DNA of 64,000 nucleotides, taken from positions 1,212,001 through 1,276,000 of the forward strand of contig JAXRKN010000044.1 of assembly GCA_038502055.1 (NCBI GenBank), written 5' to 3'. The notes under the pieces are model-generated. The model was not told the origin of the DNA and did no database searches. It was given only the letters and a program-made list of their open reading frames with translations. Within the stretch, counting starts at the first letter, position 1; every line of letters begins with the position of its first letter. Shown here piece after piece: positions 1-10,894 of this stretch. Source of the DNA: Tanytarsus gracilentus. Lineage: Eukaryota > Arthropoda > Insecta > Diptera > Chironomidae. A program made the position numbers and the translations under genes.

Positions 1-377
1 AACCGAACAAAGTTCCTCTACCTGGTCGACTCTACGCATGGCAATGTCTTCATAATAACGATGCAATCTTCTCGCCAAAAGGTTGTTATGTCCTTAAAAT
101 GCAAAATGACGGCAATCTTGTTGCTTATCACATACAATCGGGATATCGAGCCGTTTGGGCTACTGGAACTCAAGGATCTGATGGCTATCGAGTGTGCATG
201 CAAGGTGATGGAAATTTAGTGATTGAAGATAGAAAATTTAGACCCATTTGGGCGAGTGGAAGTCATGGAAACTCTGGTGCAAGATTGATTATGCAGGATG
301 ATGGAAATGTTGTGATTTACGGATTTGCATCAGATCAAGCGAAGTGGCGTTCACAAAGCGTAGGAGCAACTTGCTAG
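1..377 (+). CDS. Bulb-type (mannose-binding) lectin, 5'-partial
   Basis: The reading frame is open from base 3 to the stop at 375-377, giving 124 visible residues; the start and any signal peptide lie outside the window. Three sugar-binding type repeats are visible: QNDGNLVAY and QDDGNVVIY both fit the QxDxNxVxY signature of the B-lectin (monocot mannose-binding, beta-prism II) fold. The middle one, QGDGNLVIE, has lost the final Tyr. Each is followed by an 'xxWA/RS' segment typical of the fold. The protein probably binds mannose-type glycans outside the cell. The next gene downstream is a second lectin of the same family, so this looks like a tandem pair. Family assignment is firm; ligand and role are inferred. 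Confidence 0.85.
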   Translation, partial: PNKVPLPGRLYAWQCLHNNDAIFSPKGCYVLKMQNDGNLVAYHIQSGYRAVWATGTQGSDGYRVCMQGDGNLVIEDRKFRPIWASGSHGNSGARLIMQDDGNVVIYGFASDQAKWRSQSVGATC

Positions 378-708
378 AAAAAATTAAATAAAGTTGATTT
401 TTGTAGAAATTTATCAAAATTTTTAAGGTTAAACTTTAAACTTTAAAAAAAGTGAAAAATTATAGGGGGTTGATAAATTTAGAAAAAATAAAACTACGCA
501 GAAAAGTGGCGAAAATTTTAAATTTAACTCAGACTTTAAAATTTTTTCTTTAAAGACTTTTAATAGTTTTTTAAAAATAAATAAAAAAATAAGGACGAAT
601 TTTATTAAAATTTTAAATTTTCAGTTTAAAATCTAGAAAAAAATTAAAAATATTAATAAAATCTACCTCAACTTATAAAATGCGCCTGAGGTTATTTAAT
701 CTTTTGAT
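378..708. other. AT-rich spacer between the two lectin genes
   Basis: Very AT-rich sequence with many A/T runs and no credible open frame. It ends in the promoter region of the second lectin. Confidence 0.6.
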
Positions 709-745
709 TATAAAACCTTACAAACTCGATTTGATCTCGTTAGTC
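709..745 (+). promoter_or_regulatory. TATA box and initiator of lectin gene 2
   Basis: TATAAAA at 709-715 is followed about 30 bp later by a TTAGTC initiator-like motif near 740, the usual spacing for an insect RNA polymerase II core promoter. This predicts a 5' UTR of about 45 nt before the ATG at 786. Confidence 0.5.
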
Positions 746-785
746 GATTGAAAGTCATCTCAGATTTCACAACAAACTTCAGACA

Positions 786-1184
786 ATGAAAATCAAACTT
801 TTTCTCATCTCAATTTTCATTGTCTCAGTTGCATCGAAAAGTAAACTTTATCCTGGTGATTGCCTTAACCTTAAAGAGCATCTTGACTCTTCAAACGGTT
901 GCTTTAAGCTCATCATGCAGGAAGATGGAAATTTAGTGTTATACAGAAAATCCGATCAAAGTCCAATCTGGAGTACAAACACTTATTTGTCGTGCTCGCA
1001 ACTTGCTTGCTATCAAACTGATGGAAACTTTATTGTGTCAAATTGTGAGAAAAAAGCGACGTGGGCTGCTGGAACATTTGCTGGTGGAAATTTCATTGAG
1101 CTTCAGGATGATGGAAATATTGTTAATTACGCTAATGACCCGTTGAGAGCAGTTTGGGCTTCGAATAGTGTCACTAATTGTTAA
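786..1184 (+). CDS. Secreted bulb-type (mannose-binding) lectin
   Basis: A complete intronless frame of 132 residues. Residues 1-17 form a signal peptide (basic start, then a hydrophobic LFLISIFIVSVAS stretch), so the product is exported. Three B-lectin repeats follow: QEDGNLVLY, a degenerate QTDGNFIVS, and QDDGNIVNY, so two of the three QxDxNxVxY sites are intact. Five cysteines (CLNL, CFKL, CSQLAC, NCEKK) and a final Cys could form disulphides. It is the same family as the truncated upstream gene and carries the same pattern of outer repeats intact and middle repeat decayed, consistent with tandem duplication. Likely an extracellular glycan-binding protein (immunity, gut or mucus); that role is inference. 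A TATA promoter lies just upstream. Confidence 0.85.
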   Translation: MKIKLFLISIFIVSVASKSKLYPGDCLNLKEHLDSSNGCFKLIMQEDGNLVLYRKSDQSPIWSTNTYLSCSQLACYQTDGNFIVSNCEKKATWAAGTFAGGNFIELQDDGNIVNYANDPLRAVWASNSVTNC

Positions 1185-1848
1185 AGTTTTTGAGTGTTTT
1201 CTATATAATTAATTTTTTTTGTATCAAAATCATAAAAACCAGCCTAAAAGTCAATCAATCAAAAATTGCTTTTCCGAGAGAAAATTAATTATTTTTTGTA
1301 ATCAACTTGAGTGTAATTAATTACAGTCGTGGTTCCCATTACATCGTCGTTATTCACTCGACAATCGAGGAAAATTGCAATAATTATGTACGCTTTTTAT
1401 GATTAATTAACCAGCATAAGCTTTCATGGCGTAAGAAAATTTTCATTTATCATTGGAAAGGTACACGATCATGCTGCGAAATGATGCAGGATGAATAGAG
1501 CTCAGATAGCAGTTTATTGTATTGTGTAAGAGATATCAAGGGAGTTGTGTGTGGAGAATAATTTATATCATACAAAATGCTCGGATGAAGCGAGCAGACA
1601 TTGAGATATTAAAAAATTTAAAGAGGTAAATTTTATTATAATTTATTTTATAAATTTTTGAGTACACACACAAAGTAAATAAATTGAAATTCACATTAAA
1701 AATCTAAACACAACCGCAAGTTCATCGAAACACGATAAAAAAATCACTTTCACTTGTTTTGTAGAAAGCTTTTCACAAGTTCGCACCTTTTTCACTTTTC
1801 TTTCACTCCAAATCAACCTTTTTCAGTTTAAAATTGAATACCGGTGTG
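1185..1848. other. Intergenic, no gene seen
   Basis: AT-rich sequence with no open frame worth calling. The last part is presumably the promoter and 5' UTR of the CUB gene. Confidence 0.5.
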
Positions 1849-3390
1849 ATGAGACATTTTTCTTTCGTAATATTTTATGCCTTTTTTGGCCTTTTTGTTG
1901 AATTTGAGTGTAGAATAAGAAACAATATCGATGATTGGGACGAAGATGGTAAGAAAAATATTTATGTGTGAAGAACCCTGTTGGCACGTGTTTAAAAATA
2001 GTGAAAATCATTCAAAGATTTTTAGCATTTAAAATTTGTTAAAAAATTAAAAAACATGTTTTTTAAATTAGGCTGTTTTTTAAAACTGTTTTTAATAGAT
2101 AAATTGCAGGCAAATCAATTGTTTAAATATTTGAAAGAAAAACATGATTTTTGTCTTTTTGAAACTGTGTAGCAAGGGTTAAAATTAAGTTTAAAATTTA
2201 AATTCTAATTTTTAGCAATTTACCTAAAATGCGGTCAAACGACAGATGAAGAAGTTATCATCCTCACAAATCCAAATTATCCAAAGTAATTTATAAATTG
2301 CTAAAAAAAATCAAAATTTTCATTAAATTTTCACCCAGTGGCTTTTCTAACGGAACAGTTTGCAATTACTACATCAAACGATTTAATCATCACGTTACTC
2401 AACTGAGACTAGAATTCATTCAAGTCCACTTAGCACCTCCAACCGGCGATGGTTTGTGCACTCGAGATTATATTTCAGTAGAAAGTGATTCTCTAAACGT
2501 TCCACGACTATGTGGCAATTTATCGGGTCAACATGTTTACGTGCATTTGATGAAGCATCGAAAATTTTGGAGAAGACGAAGGTATGGAAAGCAGTTGGGT
2601 TTGAACATAAAAATTGCAGCAAGTTCGTCATTCTTTCACATACGACGGTGGAAAATTCGAGTGATTCAAATAAGGCGTCATAAAAAGAGATTTTTTCGTG
2701 GGTTGAGACATAGAGAGCATACAATTTACAGAGGTGAGTGCGATTAACCCTTTTTTAATATTCAATGAAATAAAATAAATTTTTAGCACCCGAAAACTGC
2801 CTTCAATATTTTACAAATCCAACGGGAACAATTTCGAGCTTTAATTATGACAGTGGAGAAAGTTCGAGCTTTAATTCTTTAAGTAAGAAAAATAACAAAA
2901 TTTTAAAATTACTTTATTTAATTTTTTTCCTTCAGGTCTTATCGGATCGCGTCAAATAGCAAATCTCAATTACACAATTTGTATTCGTCAAGATCATTTA
3001 AATTGTGCCATTATTTATGAGCGTCCATCGACCGACTCTTTCGCCTTTACTTTAACTGGCGATGTTTTATCGGTTGATCGAACAATTTTGGGAACTTCTG
3101 TGTTGCAGGAACAAGCTTGCACAACAGATTACATTCAAATTCCAACGCCTTTTCAAAAGACCGCCGGAGCATGGACGGCGCTTGCGTTGAATCGTTTTTG
3201 TGGCCTCGGGTTCAATCCCACGTTGAGTGAGTTTTAATTTACCTTTTATTATAAATTGTTTAATATCTTTTTTAAAGGTCAAGTCAGATCACCTTTTATG
3301 TTAAATGTTTTCAACGATGCAAACGAGACACCGGACATCGCAAATCGGGGATTTTACCTGAAGTATTATCAACAAGTTTCATGCACATAA
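1849..3390 (+). CDS. Secreted protein with two CUB domains (insect-specific type)
   Basis: Six exons fit in frame: 1849-1948, 2216-2285, 2339-2733, 2787-2882, 2936-3226, 3278-3390, giving 354 residues; all introns are GT-AG. Exon 1 encodes a signal peptide (MRHFSFVIFYAFFGLF...). The first CUB module starts at a KCGQ cysteine, has the typical NPNYPNGF turn, then cysteines in TVCNYY, DGLCTRDYI and PRLCGN. A very basic stretch follows (HRKFWRRRR, RRHKKRFFRG). The second module has the insect-CUB pattern ENCLQYFTNPTGTISSFNY, YTICIRQ, ACTTDYIQIP, RFCG and a terminal QQVSCT. No protease or other catalytic domain is present. Likely an extracellular binding protein of unknown partner. Family assignment is by recognition; the exon model is by eye but phases agree at all five junctions. 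Confidence 0.85.
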
Positions 3391-4170
3391 AGTTATTTTT
3401 AAATTCTTCCCTGTTGATATAAAATTTATTATTTATTAAGTTTATTTATTTTCATATTTCAAAAACAAAATGTCATGTAACATTTTAAAATAAAAAGTCA
3501 TGAAAACATTTCGGGTTTTCGAGCAAAAAACAATTTTAATCTCAGTGTGAATGATTTGATAAAACTTCGTCTCGAATGACTTTTAAAAAACACCTGAAAG
3601 TGCTTAGTAATTGGCTGCATGAGTTGTGGGACAAACCTTTTAAAAAAGCTGTTGATTGAAGATATGAGTGAGGGTGATTAATTAGTAACGCTTTAAAGAA
3701 ATTAAGATTTTAAAATATTAATTTTTAAATTCTAGACTAGATTTGAATTTATTTTTTTCATTTAAGTGCAAATTTATGTCCAAGCCGAGGTCGAAGCAGA
3801 TTTATTAAGTAGGAAGTAATGGACTTTATTTAAGAACGACTCCCGATAAGATTAAAAGACCAATTGAAACATTTATCAACATTTTTTTAAAGCTTCTAGA
3901 TGAATGACTAAAGACGTAAACCCGTATCTTAAAATTTATTATTACATTAAGATCAAGGGAAAAGTAATTTTAAGATTTTGAGCATTAAAATTTACATCAA
4001 ATTTTTTTTGAGTCTATTTGAGCTTTTTGACACTTTTGTCTTAAGTTTTAAAAAATCAAAAAATTGAATTAAAAACTTACAAAATTAATTCCGTTTAGAA
4101 CCCCTTGACTTAATCTTAACCGAAGCTCTCTAGACTGATAAAATGCTTCAAATCTTATCCATTTCCTCTA
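3391..4170. other. Intergenic, no gene seen
   Basis: AT-rich sequence without coding character. The end carries promoter-like elements of the next gene: an AT-rich TTAAATAA at 4171-4178 and a TCAGTT initiator at about 4200, 29 bp apart. Confidence 0.5.
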
Positions 4171-4238
4171 TTAAATAACTGGAATTTTTCGAAAATCGCT
4201 CAGTTCTAGTTCAGACTCAAAAGCAAAAAATCATCGAA

Positions 4239-5458
4239 ATGAAATTCGCAATTTTGATTTTGGCATTTTTGTGCGGTGCATCAGGTTTGAGCAATTTCAC
4301 ATTTAAAGCTTTAAAATTATTATTAAATTTATTTACAGCACAAGGTGTGAGCGATCACTTGAGAACGTTCTTCGAGCAAGAGCGTCAAAATTTCCCTTGT
4401 GGATGGCCAAATTATGTAAGACATAAAAAATTAGTCATTCAATCAAATTTATTACTTAAAAATTTTGTGTAGCCCTGGAATGAACCGCAAGGAATTGCTC
4501 CACTTGAACCCTACAGAACAACTCGACCATGGAATTTCCATTTCGAAACTTTGGGATCAATCTATGAGTAAATTTTCTTAGAAATATTTTGAAGTTAAAA
4601 ATATTATTTAATTATTTTTAAACAGCAAACATTCAGTCATTACCAATCAAGTGATTCGTGGATTACAATCTTTTGTTCTTGATCATGTTCAATTGGAAGT
4701 CATTGGAATGTGGATGAGAATGTGAGCATTTAAGATAATTCATATAAAATAATTTTCTAATCCGTTAAAAATCTAGGAACTTTGTGATTCCAATTCTCAA
4801 CGTTGAAGGCACCCATGACACTCGTGGAAATCTCTTCCAAAATGGGCAATTCGTTCCATTCAGCGGTCGTGGTCCTTATATTGCTCAAGTGAGAAACTTC
4901 CGCATTGATACCACGTCAGCTTTGAATTTCATTCAACCTGGAAACTTCCTAAATGTTCGTGCGATGAACACTCAAGTTACTTTGGGCTCGCTTGTTTTGC
5001 ATATGGAAGGCTTTGGTGCCCAGGGTACGACAATTAATTCAATTGTCAACGGAAATTTACCAGCTTACATCGCGAATCCCGACACACAAGCTCGATTCAA
5101 TCAAGCAATCACCGAAGCAATGATGCCAGTCCTAAATGCACAATTCAATTTGGTTACAATGCCAGAATTTATTTCGTAATTTAACTTAAAACTTCCCTAG
5201 TGGCACATTTACGACAAATTTACACAAGAAAATGAGAAACGTATTTCTCAAGTTCATATTGAAGTAGCTGCAATAATTTGAAATTTTAAAATACGTTACA
5301 AAAAACTAAAATTTCGAAATTTTTCGAAATTTGCCGTTAGGGTTGAATTTATAATTTTTACTCAAATAATTTTTTTTTACAGATTTTTGTCCGGCCGTGT
5401 AACAAATCCACCACCACAAAGATGTTTTGTTAGAAATGGCATCAAAATTGAAATTTAA
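4239..5458 (+). CDS. JHBP/takeout-family secreted hydrophobic-ligand carrier
   Basis: Six exons join in phase: 4239-4284, 4339-4415, 4473-4567, 4626-4721, 4777-5175, 5383-5458, giving 262 residues (the family is usually about 240-260). Exon 1 is a signal peptide (MKFAILILAFLCGASG). The body shows the haemolymph juvenile-hormone-binding/takeout layout: a cysteine near the N-terminus (FPCGWP), a GLQSFVLDHVQLEVI strand, IPILNVEGTH, a GRGPYIAQVRNFRID strand, LGSLVLHMEGF, then a C-terminal helix ending in a proline-containing TMPEFIS segment. A short last exon adds PPPQRCFVR. Members fold as a long hydrophobic tunnel carrying lipids or juvenile hormone in haemolymph; the ligand here is unknown. 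A polyadenylation signal AATAAA follows near 5480. The last intron is needed because the frame otherwise stops at 5179. Confidence 0.8.
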
Positions 5459-5585
5459 AAATTTTGTAACTAAATTTTAGAAATAAACCAGCAACCAAAG
5501 GCATTTTTATTTAAAAAAAATATTTTATTGAAATTAATCTCAGTGATTCAGTTTTAAATTTCTCACCTTTAATTTTCGCAACGCA

Positions 5586-6038
5586 ATGGCAACCGATAAA
5601 TTGACACCACAGCAACTGGATGAATTGAGAGAAGCTTTTGCCATTTATGATCTCGATGGCGATGGAACCATAACGACCCGTGAACTCGGCAGCGTCATGC
5701 GAGCACTTGGCCTGAATCCAACTGAAGCTGAAATATTAAATTTCATAAAAGAGGTCGACTTGGATAACAGTGGATCGATAAATTTCGACGAATTTGCCGT
5801 ATTGATGTTCGACAAGATAAAGGACATTGATTCTGAGGAAGACATAATTGCTGCGTTTAAAGTGTTTGATATGGAGAATAAAGGATACATAACTCAACAT
5901 GAGTTGCGACATGTCATGACTAATTTGGGTGAAAAATTGACCGATCAAGAAGTTGCGGACATGATGCGAGAGGCTGATGCTGACGGCGATGGTAAAATTA
6001 ATTATCAGGACTTTGTTAAAATTATGATGACACAATAA
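5586..6038 (+). CDS. Calmodulin-like protein, four EF-hands, intronless
   Basis: 150 residues in one uninterrupted frame, the usual calmodulin length. EF-hand loops: 22-33 (DLDGDGTITTRE) and 58-69 (DLDNSGSINFDE) are canonical. Loop 95-106 (DMENKGYITQHE) has Lys at ligand position 5, so it should bind Ca2+ weakly or not at all. Loop 131-142 (DADGDGKINYQD) has Asp instead of Glu at position 12, which usually lowers Ca2+ affinity or favours Mg2+. It is too divergent to be the housekeeping calmodulin. Lack of introns suggests origin by retroposition. A similarly intronless paralogue lies on the other strand at 10.4-10.9 kb. It probably acts as a specialised Ca2+ sensor or light chain; partner unknown. 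Confidence 0.85.
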   Translation: MATDKLTPQQLDELREAFAIYDLDGDGTITTRELGSVMRALGLNPTEAEILNFIKEVDLDNSGSINFDEFAVLMFDKIKDIDSEEDIIAAFKVFDMENKGYITQHELRHVMTNLGEKLTDQEVADMMREADADGDGKINYQDFVKIMMTQ

Positions 6039-7230
6039 AATCGTGTGGAAATTATTTTGGAAAAACTGCATTAAAATTTTGAAACTGCTATAAACAGTTT
6101 CCTTGAATCGAATAATTTTATCCAATTCACTTTAAATTTCATGCCGCACCAAAATCTAATTAAAAAATCACAGCCTCATTGGATTGGTTAATATTTCAGT
6201 CACGCATTGACATCAAAAGCCAAAAGATGAAAGCATTCCAATTTAATTATTTCTCTCCTCCTCCTCACTCGATTGCATTCACATTGCAGTTTTACATCGT
6301 CTGCACATCCTTTCAGTCGTGGCTGTGGATGGAAAATCGATTAAATTAATTTTTGCAATGCGACAACGAAGCGAAGAGAAAAAGTTAATTAATATTTTTT
6401 TGCTCTCATATCAGCAACAGAAAAGCATCACAGACATGTGTAGTAAATTTTCAGAGAGGCATGACTCTTGGTCATCAATCAAATAATATTTCCGTCGACG
6501 GCTGTCGTGTACATTATTGTGTTATGTTAAGTAATTACATCCGCAAGTTTATGTTATGCAAAATTCGGCATCGAAACGATGATCGAAGAGATTTAAATGG
6601 TTGTAGACATGAGTGAACACATATGCTCGATATATTTGAGGACATTTTGGTGTCGTGTGTTGATTGATCAAGAAAATTGACAGGTTTCGTGATTTTTTTT
6701 AGAAATTTAAGAGATTGAAAGGAAAATTTTTTAAACGGGTTGAAACTTCAGAAAAATGTTTAATTTTAAAAATTGGTCAAGTTAATAAATTAAATTCTGA
6801 TTTTAGACCCAAATTCCATTTTCCTCAAACGTTTTCATTGTTTCAAATTTTCCCTTTTCTCTCAACCCAAGGTCATGAATAAACAACGTCCTTTCCATTA
6901 TCGTGTCATCATCAGTAACATTTTCTCTTCTAGAAATAGAAAAAGACTTGTAATCTTCTTATTCGCCACGCTACGAAGTAAGACCTCGTAAAGAATTCAT
7001 TAAATAAAGGGAAAAATGGAAAAAGTTTTTTCTCTTAAGCTCGCAATTTTCCGCATCCTTTTCATTTGCTCCCTTTTACATCGCTTTTTTAACAGCATCA
7101 ATGATGTTCGTGATGAAAAGCTCTATAAGTAAGGACTTCAATGTCGATAGTTAATTGATAATTTAATTTTCTTCACTATACAGCAATTTTGTTGGGAAAT
7201 GGAAGCAGATTGAAGTTATGGAGAAAAATA
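6039..7230. other. Intergenic, no gene seen
   Basis: Non-coding, AT-rich. It ends at the left terminus of the inverted-repeat element. Confidence 0.5.
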
Positions 7231-8685
7231 TAGGGTGGACGCTTGTTATTCCTGAGTAAATTGAATCGCAAGATAATAAAACATGAAATTTCTCTTACTT
7301 GGCATTGCTGACCATGCATTATCAGTACCTCGTTAGATTCGCAAAAGACACAGCTTTATTTTGAGACTGACTTTAAATTTTTTAGCCGCGTCCTTCATGC
7401 TCATAAACTAACTCAAAACCTTGCTTATAATTCCTGAGTGAATGCTTATAATTCCTGAGTAAATTTTAAAAATTCGATATAAAATCAACCTTTCAATCAA
7501 TCTTTATACTTTCTTGAGGGAAGTGTTCAAAAATAAACAGATTGATAATTTAAGCGATGTAATATCCGACAAGTGCAAGCAGTGCTTGCGCTGACATCTT
7601 TTAGTGCTAATTTCATGACTTTTTTGAAAAATTTAGTTGTTAAAATATTTTAAATCAGAGCTTAATCGCTTCAGTTGACAAAAAAGAATAAAACTAAATG
7701 ACATACCTATATCAAGATCCTCCAAACCTTTATTTCCCTTAGTTATGAAATATTTTTGCAGGTAATATTACTTTGAAGGGGCATTTTAAGAAAGTCAATG
7801 AATAAAATTTTATTAGATGTTTGATTAACCATTAGATGCCGGTTCATGTGCTAGGTGTTAGTTCTCTTACTTGATCTTGGTTCCTGCACTGGAAGTTAGT
7901 TCCTGGACATAAAATTTGTTCCTGTGCTGAAAGTTTGCACTGGAACTGAATATCGGTTTTTCTCCTAGAAGTTACTTCCTGAGTCGGATGTCACTTCCTC
8001 CGCTGGATGTTAGTTCCTTCACTAGATTTTGCTTTTTTTGCTTGATGCTGTTTTCTGTCCATGATATTGGTTCATCTACAAAATTTATTATCTATGCTGG
8101 ATGTTGGTTCCTTTGGTGGTGCTTTTTTGGGAAAGCCATGGGAAGACATTTATTTACTTTTTTAGTATTTATCTGCTACATATCAGTCACGCGGCAACAG
8201 TTACAAGCATGTTCATATTAATTTTTTTGTCCATAACAGATTTTATCGCGTAAAAAAAAATTTTTTACTCACGAAAAATTCAAAGACTACTAATGTGTAA
8301 TTTACTCAGGAATTAAAAACACTTTTAAAAATACATTTTTAAAGGACTTATCTCACATTAAAAATTCAAAATGGGTTTTTAATGTGTTGATATGAACCTC
8401 CATGATCCAAGAAAAATATCATCGAAAATATTGCAATCTGTTTAATTGATGAAAATTGATGAGATAAAGGAAGAGGATTTTTATATGGAGGAAATTAATA
8501 CGAGCTTTTCAAGCATAAGGAAGGTTTGAAAGTCATTGTTCTCTTTTACAAAATTGTAGAGCATGATAATACCTTCAAACTTTATATAAAAAGTCAAGGT
8601 ATAAAACGCGTTGTTCGTGAAATATTGACATATTTAATTTTACTCAGGAATTATAAGCACTCAGGAAAAACAAGCATCCACCCTA
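7231..8685. mobile_element. Candidate non-autonomous DNA element with terminal inverted repeats and TA duplication
   Basis: The left end reads TA-GGGTGGACGCTTGTTATT then CCTGAGTAAA. The right end, read on the other strand, is TA-GGGTGGATGCTTGTTTTT then CCTGAGTG. The ends match over about 28 bp, and both are bounded by TA (7231-7232, 8684-8685), as expected for a Tc1/mariner-type or similar TA target duplication. The motif TTCCTGAGT is repeated inside both ends, forward at about 7424-7458 (two copies of CTTATAATTCCTGAGT) and inverted at about 8306 and 8637-8665, giving a fold-back character. No transposase frame is present, so the element would be non-autonomous. The centre holds a degenerate short tandem repeat. 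Assignment rests on the repeats only. Confidence 0.6.
7830..8130. repeat. Degenerate ~20-bp tandem repeat (GTTCCT...CTGGATGTTA type)
   Basis: A run of imperfect units built around TTCCTnCnCTGGAtGTTa, with matches such as GTTCCTGCACTGGAAGTTA, GTTCCTGGACATAAAA, CTTCCTCCGCTGGATGTTA and CTATGCTGGATGTTGGTTCCT. It lies inside the inverted-repeat element and looks like an old minisatellite. Confidence 0.6.
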
Positions 8686-10444
8686 GTAAAAACCGAGGGT
8701 TTGACATTTTTTAGTTAATTATTTTAAAATCAATTTTTGAAACAATTTTTTTTTGTTTAAATTTTAAAAGCAAAATGTAAAATTAAATTCCCACAAAATA
8801 AGTTACAACCGACCCAACACAAACTGTCTCCATTGTTCTTCAATTACTTCCCCATTTTCCAACAGTTTTCTTCAAGCAAAAACTATCAACTTAATTTTAC
8901 GACTCATAAAGTTTTAATTGTTTCACATGGAAAAATAATAATAGAGTGAAAGTTTGAGGCAATGAAATTGAAAAAGAGGAATGCTAATGGCACATTGAGG
9001 ATTGTCTGCTTGCCATGTTGATCATATACAGACAATTGTGCATACTTTCCATAAATTTATTGTGAATTGGAGCTTGAAAATGAAAACATAAAATGGTCAG
9101 CATGTATTGTGGAATGTGTACGTTGATAAATGATATCTGATGGAGTTGCGTGTCGCATTGAGAGAGAAATGAGACAAGGTAAAGGGTTGAGAGTGAGATA
9201 AATTGATATGTTAAACAAATTGTCGGTCATTAATGGACATTGAGAAGGAAATTTATCTATAAATATTTTCTTGATTAAAAATTTCATCCTCTTGATTTTA
9301 AATCAAAACGAATTTCAACACCTCAAAGACAAATTTGTTGACATTTTTTTCTCTAAAGTTGATGAAGAGACTTTAAAGCGACCCTTAAACTCGACAACAT
9401 TATCACTTAATTTCAACTTTTCGAAACAAATTGATTTGAGCCTGCGAGGCATGAAAAAACTTTTTAACCTCAAAATTTCCATTTTAGCACGAAAAACTTA
9501 AGAGACAAGCACGTGTGTTTAATGTAGATATCATGTCACGATATGGGACAAAAATAAAAAACCCGCACAAAACGCTAAAATAAATTTCGCAGGAAAAAAT
9601 GTGAGCGGAAAATTCAATCACCTGGAATGGTGATATGTTTGCAATTGTAATGGAGACACGTACTGTCAACGTGATATTTTCGCTAGGGCGAGATAGGAAT
9701 TTATGTGCGGAGCGTGAATTTGTCACCATAGATGTGTGTTTATCTAGTCATCACTGTCATTGTATGCTCAATCCCGGGTGATTGCGTGGGATTTATCGAG
9801 TGAGTTGTGATGACTTTGAAGAATGAAAGTTTTAACACAATGTGAAATGCAAAAATCAACTTCAAAAGTTTTGAAATGTAGAATTTTTTTTGATAAAATT
9901 AATTGAAATAAATTTTCTCTTTATTCATTGAATTTATGAATTTTCAATTAAATTTCATAACTTTAATAACTGCCTTCAATTTTAACAAGTCCACTCACCA
10001 CTTTCCGAGCAACAATCGTGTCATAATAAGCTTTCTCTCCGGGGTCATGAAAATCCTCGACTTTAAGCATTTTTAAGCCTATTAACATTCATTTAAAATT
10101 ACTCGGTGAGGCGACACAACCTCTCACCATTGCTGCAAAAATTCATTGAACGTACTAGAGGAAAAAGAGTGCTGAAAATGTGGAAAAACAGATGGAAAAT
10201 TAAAATTGTTTCTCCTCGAGTAGAACAATTGAAAATAAAGTGGTGCTAAAAGTGCTGAAAGGAGGAAATTCTAGCCAAGAATGTTGTCGGTAGCTTTTTC
10301 ATGTAAATTTAATTAATTTTGTAAAGTTTTGTGGAATTTTCTTCATTCAAATATTTAAATTGGTTCGAAAGAATTTTGAGAATATTTTAAAGTTTTAAAA
10401 ATTTTCAATAAGAAAGTGAAATTATTTTTAACTCTTTAAAGCTT
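8686..10444. other. Intergenic, no gene seen
   Basis: AT-rich with only short random frames. The end near 10.44 kb is the 3' flank of the reverse-strand calmodulin-like gene. Confidence 0.5.
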
Positions 10445-10894
10445 TCATTTTATTATTTCGTGCATGCGTCTGACAAATTCACGATAATCAACATCGCCAT
10501 TGGCATCGGCTTGTGCAGCTATTGTTAACTCTTCCATCTCCTGCTCGCTCAATTTTTCGCCTGAATTCATCAGAACAAATCGCAATTCTTCGACGCTAAT
10601 GAAGCCCTTTTCTTCCATATCGAATGTCCGAAATGCATCAATGATGTCCTCTGGCGTATCGAATTTGTTCATTTTATCGAGCATGAAATCGGAGAAGTCC
10701 TTGAACGAGATGTTGCCTCTTGGATCTTTCTCGATGTGCTTGATGTAATTCGAGAGCTCAGATTGAGATGGATTTAAGCCGTAAGCGCGCATCGCAAGGA
10801 TGAATTCTTTGGCCGAGATTGTGTCGTCGTTGTTTTGATCGTAAGTTTTGAAAACTTCACGGAGACGGTCGGTGAGGCTAGGCGCTACATTCAT
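10445..10894 (-). CDS. Divergent calmodulin-like protein, intronless, mostly degenerate EF-hands
   Basis: 149 residues, intronless. The four EF-hand positions are recognisable but decayed. Loop 19-30 (DQNNDDTISAKE) keeps acidic ligands but lacks the position-6 Gly. Loop 55-66 (EKDPRGNISFKD) starts with Glu and has Arg at position 5. Loop 92-103 (DMEEKGFISVEE) has Lys at position 5. Loop 128-139 (QADANGDVDYRE) has lost the first Asp. Probably only the first, and perhaps the third, could bind Ca2+. It shares the unusual D-M-E-x-K-G third loop and the P-E/S-x-D-I-I-x-A-F preceding helix with the gene at 5.6 kb, so the two are paralogues. It may act as a Ca2+-insensitive light-chain-like protein; that is inference. 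Confidence 0.8.
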   Translation of the reverse strand: MNVAPSLTDRLREVFKTYDQNNDDTISAKEFILAMRAYGLNPSQSELSNYIKHIEKDPRGNISFKDFSDFMLDKMNKFDTPEDIIDAFRTFDMEEKGFISVEELRFVLMNSGEKLSEQEMEELTIAAQADANGDVDYREFVRRMHEIIK

